Shown here: positions 59,316 to 64,000 of the stretch, in pieces
Position numbering within the stretch: the stretch's first letter is position 1
Layout of the letters: each line of letters starts with the position of its first letter
Source: Glaciozyma antarctica PI12
Lineage: Eukaryota > Basidiomycota > Microbotryomycetes > Kriegeriales > Camptobasidiaceae
Length of the DNA stretch: 64,000 nucleotides
Direction: 5' to 3'
Assembly (NCBI GenBank): GCA_002917775.1
Contig: KZ627148.1
Location: forward strand, 272,030-336,029
Position numbers and translations under genes: made by a program
The notes under the pieces: generated by a model
The model's database searches: none
The model's input: only the letters and a program-made list of their open reading frames with translations
What the model was told of the DNA's origin: nothing

Positions 59316-61454
59316 TCAAACCCCCTTCACCGCACCAGGCATTACCCCTCTCTCGATCCTCCTCTCATCCAACTCGGCCGTCCTCCTCCACCCCTCCTTG
59401 CCCATCGTCGTCTCCCCATACGAAAGCGCCATCAACCTACTCTCATCAGCCCCCTCCCACCCATCCACGAAGGAAAGAGACGTACCTCGCAGCCGTCATC
59501 CGGAAAAGAAGGTCCTCTTGCGACATGGCGTTCTTCTGTCGTCGTTGTGCGAAATCGCTTTGGATGATCTGTACCCTCCGTCAGCGATGCCCCCGCGTGA
59601 AAGGAGGGAGAGCGGACCTCAGACATCCCAGATGGGACGACGAACTTTGCTGCTCTCATGCTGGCCAGAAACGAGCGGAACGCGTCGAGCGTCTCTGCCG
59701 CTGGAGGCGGGGGAGGGGTGTAAGAAGGGGAGGAGCGGACGTAGACTAGGCAATCCGTCTGCTTGCGGTGGTTAGCGCGGCAATGAGGAGGAGGGGAGGA
59801 GCGTACGGGGACTAGAGCTTTCCCCTCGCTGAGGAGGATGAAAGCGAGGTCCGTTTTGAGGTCGAAAGAAGAGTACGGGAATTCGTAAGACAGTTTATGG
59901 GACGCGATCGTCGTGGTGAGGTGTTGTAGGTTGCGTACGCCTGTCATTGTCGTCAGTGGGAGCGAGAGAGGAGAGGAGGGGAGCGTACCGCGGTCTTCGA
60001 GTTTCCCTTCTCCGACGCCACGCATATCCACCAGCACCGTCGTCCCCTCCGCAAGCTGCAACGCCCCGCTCTCGAGGTTCTCATCCCTATTCCTCGGTGC
60101 GAGTGAGGTCTTGGAGTCATTAAGGAAGGGGATGGAGAGAGGGAGTTCGGAGAGGCGGGGAAGGAGGGTAGAGAGAGTTTTGCCGAGTGGGCAGGCGAGG
60201 GATGGAGGGAGGGAAAGGTTGAGAGAGAGGGCTCCGAGGGCTACGCCGGAGGGGTGGCGCGTGTGGCTATTGCGAAAGGTCAGTCGAGCGATGAGAGGAG
60301 GAAAAGGGAGGACGAACATCCGGCTGAGGAGGGAGAGGAGAACCCATTCGGCGGCGTCGAGGTCGCCGCCCAAAGGCTCTGCGAGGAAGGCGAGCAAGGC
60401 AGGTCGGAGGGAGGGGTCCATAGGCGCTTGGACGGGGGCTGGGATGGGGAGGGTGAGGAGGACGTGTAGAGCTGGGATGGGGGTTGTGAGAGGGGTGGGG
60501 GAGATCATGTCGTCGAAAGGCGAGGAGAGGCTGCGAGGGGGAGTCAGTGGGGAATGGGAGGGGGAAGATGGACGTACGGAGTCGAGGAGAGGATGCCGAG
60601 GAATTCGAAGACGTCGCAGGTCTTGAGAGCATCGGCTGCGGCGCCGTAGACCTGTGAATCGAGTGAGCAAGTGGACGGGTGAGAGGAGAGGGAACGGACC
60701 TTGGCGATGCAGCCAAAGTGCGGCTCCGAGGGGATAGGAAACTTGTTGGCGAGCAAGTCTGGGGTGGGAGTGGAAGCAGAGGCGAGCGAAAGGGCTGCGA
60801 GAGAGGCTGCGAGAGCTGCGAGGGTGTCAGTGCAGGCCTGTAGGAGGAGAACGATGGAGCTCACTCTCCGAGGTCTCTCCGTCAAGCTTCTGCGAGCGTG
60901 ACAGAGTGAGTGAGAGCTCGCACGCAAAGGGAATCAAGCGCACCTCCTTCACCCAAGCCGTCTCTCCAGGAACGCTGATAACGTAGAACGCCTGTCGCTC
61001 CCTCAAGTTCGTGTAGTCCTCAACCACCGCGACCTGGGTTTGATCAGCTCGCGTGCTCCCCCAACTCCTCCCGCGCGGCACTCACCTCGTTCTCCCCGTT
61101 CTCCTCCTCAATCCCATAGACCAGCACTTCCCCCTTGGCTCCCACCGCCTTGTACACCTCACTGCCAAACCCCGTGTCCTGGACCATCGCGCGGAAGCGC
61201 ACCAACGAGCCAGGCGCTGGGAGGTCGGCCGGGTTGGAGAACGCCGTGAGGGAGGGTACCTGCAGAGTAGTTAGCTTTGGCTATACCGTGGCCAGGCGGA
61301 GACTGACCTGAGAGAGGGCGACTGGGTCGGCGAAGAGAGACGCGAAGAGGGAGATTACGCGGGTTTCGAATCCTTCGAGGATGGGAGATTCCTGGTAGAG
61401 TTGCTGTACGAGTTGCTGAGGAGCTGATAGAGCGAGGTGCAAATCCATCTTCAT
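59316..61454 (-). CDS. MCM complex-binding protein (MCMBP)
   Basis: A nuclear protein that binds MCM3-7, promotes assembly or unloading of the MCM helicase, and supports sister chromatid cohesion. About 530 residues over some ten exons. Family blocks in order: GSLVRFRAMVQDTGFGSEVY; NLRERQAFYVISVPGETAWV; DALKTCDVFEFLGILSSTP; IPALHVLLTLPIP; GGDLDAAEWVLLSLLSR; HPSGVALGALSLNLSLP; VRNLQHLTTTIASHKLSYEF then LAFILLSEGKALVP; and a C-terminal helical end IIQSDFAQRQ then ARLMALSYGETTMGKEGWRR. The first in-frame ATG is at 61454 (MKMDLHL), two codons before a second Met. The gene ends 177 bp from the convergent uS11m gene and starts 181 bp from the divergent insulinase copy 2. Confidence 0.88.
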
Positions 61455-61635
61455 CGTTCCTCGTTCGGCAGAGTATGGCTGAGGAGAGACGCGACTACTC
61501 AGCTTAAAGAACGCGGTGGATCCAACTCAGGCTGAGCACGGACCCTCTTTCTTCCCTTGGTCGACGCTGACTCTCTTTTGTTCTTTCCAAACGACGACGA
61601 CGACTCTAGTTACAGCACTCTTTCTCCTTTACCTT

Positions 61636-64000
61636 ATGCTCGCTAGAAGGTTACTATCAACAACAAGAACAACACTACAGCAGCAACCAACTCTACTACG
61701 CCGACTAGTCAATCCAGTCCTCCTCTCTTCTCCCCACAGGACTCCGCTAGCCTACCGCACCATGGCAACAGCAACCACCACCACCACCCCTTGGGTCCCT
61801 CCTACCATCCCCTTCAACCCGGTCAAGGCCCCTTCCCCTTTCATCACTGCCTCGGGCAACGCCCTCGACCATCTCCTCCCCGGTTACGAGCTCGTACCCG
61901 CCACGAACGATCACCCCGCCTACGCCATCTACACCAAGGAGATCGAGCGGAGTCCCAACGATGATCGTCTCTACCGGTGCGTCCTGTCCTAGGCAGGGTT
62001 AGGAAAGAGAGCTGACGCCACCCTCTCTCGGGGATCGCAGACTCATCCTCCTTCCCAACGGCATGGAAGCTCTCCTCATTCAGGATGCGACGACCGACAA
62101 GTCGAGTGCGAGTATGAACGTGCAGGCGGGACACTTGGACGACCCGGAGGACTTGCAGGGACTGGCTCACTTCTGCGAGCACCTCATGTTCATGGGCACC
62201 GAGAAGGTCAGTGTGGTCGATCGGAGATCGGAGGAGAGGAGCTGATGAGGTGGTGGATGCAGTACCCGAAGGAGAACGACTACACCGAGTTCCTCACTCA
62301 GAACTCGGGATCCTCGAACGCCTTCACCGGTATGGACCAGACGTGCTACTAGTGCGCTCCCTCCTCGTCCTCCCACGAGCTCAGCTAACGCCTCTCCGCA
62401 CGCAGCTTCGACATCCACCCCACCGCCCTCTCCGGCGCCCTCGACCGCTTCGCCCAATTCTTCATCGCACCCGTCTTTGCACCCGTCCTGAGTACCGAGC
62501 GAGAGGCCAACGCCGTCAACTCGGAGAACAGCAAGAATCTCCAGTCGGACATGTGGCGTTTCTACCAGCTCGACAAGAGTACTTCGAGCCGCGAGCACTC
62601 GTTCTGGCGCTTTGGAACGGGGAACAAGGAGACGCTTTGGGATGAGCCGCTGGCGAAGGGAGTGGATGTGAGGGCGCGCTTGATCGAGTGGCAGCAGAAG
62701 CACTACTCGGCCAACCTTATGAAGCTCGTCGTGCTCGGAAAGGGTGCGTAGGCGGAAGTCGGAGCGAAAAGGACGGAGCTGATGGTCGCTTCGCTTCGCA
62801 GACTCGCTCGACGAGCTCACCAAGCTCGTGGTGGACAAGTTCTCCCCCTCGCCGAACCGTCACCTTCCCGTTCCTCACTACGAAGGCTCCCCTCTCTCCG
62901 AGGCCGAGCTCCGCGTGCGTCTCCTTCTCTCCCTCCCAATTTCGCGACTCACCATCTCCGCCCACAGAAAACGATCCTCGTCAAGTCGGTCAAGGACCAC
63001 CGCTCCCTCGAGCTCACCTTCCCCTTCCCCTACGAAGGACCTTTCTACGCCACTAAGCCCGGGTCGTTCCTCTCCCACATGATCGGGCACGAAGGCCAAG
63101 GATCGATCCTCTCGTTGCTCAAGAACAAGGGATGGGCGAACAGCGTTTCGGCTGGAGCGGGCAACGGAGCGTTCGGGTTCGAGTTCTTCAAGGTTCATAT
63201 TGATCTTACGAAGGAGGGACTCGGTGCGTTCTTCCTCGCTCGTTCGCGGCGAGAGCTGACGATGGAGCGCAGAGCACCACGAGGACGTCGCGTCTGTCGT
63301 ATTCAAGTACATCGACCTCCTCAAAGCTACCCCCCCTCAAGAATGGGCCTTTAACGAAGTCAACAAGCTCTCCCAGATCGGCTTCCGGTTCAAGGAGAAG
63401 TCGCCGCCGACGGGAACGTCGATGCACCTCTCTTTGCAGATGTGCAAACCGTACCCTCGCGACCTCCTCCTCAGCGCACCGTGGTTGTCGACCGAATGGA
63501 ATCCCGAGGTTATTAGCAAGACGACCGAGTATTTGGGAGCGGATAGGTGTAGGATCATGATTGGGAGTCAGGAGGCGATTGGGGAGAAGGAGTATGCCGA
63601 GAGGGAGAAGTGGTATGGGACCGAGTACACGATCGTGCCGATGTCGGAGCGCTTGTTGAGCGTGCGTTCTTTTCTCGTTCGTTCGTCGAGTGGGGGCGTG
63701 AGCTAATGCGACTGAGCAGGGATCGAAAGAGGGAGATTTCCCTGAGCTCGCGCTCCCCAAGCCCAACACCTTTATTCCTACCAACCTCGAGATCCTCAAC
63801 AAGGTCGAAGTAACCGAGGTACGCTTCTTCCTCCTCTCGTGGGCAAGGTCGAAGCTAACGACCTCCCGAATCTCAGTTCGCCAAGCGCCCTCTCTCCCTC
63901 CGCAACTCGCCCACCTCTCGCCTTTGGTACAAGAAGGACGACAGGTGGTGGGTCCCTCGCGCCGGCGCCTTCTTCCTCATGCGCAGGTCCGTCCCTCCCT
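61636..64000 (+). CDS. M16 metallopeptidase, insulinase/STE23 type (copy 2), 3' end outside window
   Basis: Paralogue of the gene at 17.6-21.7 kb. The zinc motif is GLAHFCEHLMFMGTEKYP, with the downstream glutamate in TEREANAVNSENSKNLQ. Other family blocks: HSFWRFGTGNKETLWDEPLA, FPFPYEGPFYATKPGSFLS, HMIGHEGQGSILSLLKNKGW and SRLWYKKDDRWWVPRAGAFF near the end of the window. The first ATG (61636) gives an acid-free, Arg/Thr/Leu-rich N-terminus (MLARRLLSTTRTTLQQQPT) that looks mitochondrial. A second in-frame ATG (YRTMATATTT) lies about 41 codons later and would give a cytosolic form. Seven or more introns, all GT-AG. The C-terminal half lies beyond the window. Confidence 0.92.

Overview
This window is nuclear DNA of a GC-rich, intron-dense fungus. 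The coding style points to a basidiomycete red yeast of the Pucciniomycotina (Sporidiobolales, Rhodotorula/Rhodosporidium-like). Genes are packed a few hundred bases apart on both strands. Almost every gene is cut by many 45-70 nt introns, with donors such as GTGCGT, GTACGT and GTGAGT and a CTGAC/CTAAC branch motif close to the acceptor. Pyrimidine-rich promoters and Pro/Ser/Ala-rich disordered protein tails are common. The genus is inferred from this style, not proven. I saw no rRNA, tRNA, CRISPR, transposon or virus-like element.

Layout, left to right: the 3' part of a SUV39/Clr4-type SET methyltransferase; replication protein A large subunit (RPA1) divergent from a CWF19L1/Drn1 lariat-metabolism protein; a fringe-like GT31 glycosyltransferase; an Old Yellow Enzyme-type flavin oxidoreductase; an unrecognised conserved protein; a CDC4-type F-box/WD40 ubiquitin-ligase subunit; an insulinase (M16, STE23/IDE) gene; a CSC1/OSCA-type stress-gated cation channel; the NatB auxiliary subunit NAA25/Mdm20, divergent from a degenerate acyl-CoA-synthetase-like protein; a small secreted protein; an ECL1-type zinc protein with a long ATG-free leader; the nuclear pore membrane protein NDC1; and a second GT31 galactosyltransferase-like gene.

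At 45.4-49.3 kb there is a cluster of three paralogous genes (minus, plus, minus) that I cannot assign to any known family. They share intron positions and phases, a conserved core and acidic tails. This is the best candidate for something undescribed. To the right follow a secreted purple acid phosphatase, 8-oxoguanine glycosylase OGG1, acetoacetyl-CoA synthetase, mitochondrial ribosomal protein uS11m, the MCM-binding protein MCMBP, and a second insulinase that runs off the window.

Genes are single transcription units rather than operons. Functional themes recur (replication and repair: RPA1, OGG1, MCMBP; nuclear pore and ubiquitin; two GT31 enzymes; two M16 peptidases), but I see no evidence of a co-regulated pathway cluster. 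Several otherwise well conserved genes need a one-base shift, usually in or next to a homopolymer, to stay in frame. I read these as likely assembly indels and flag them, because they affect every gene model here.
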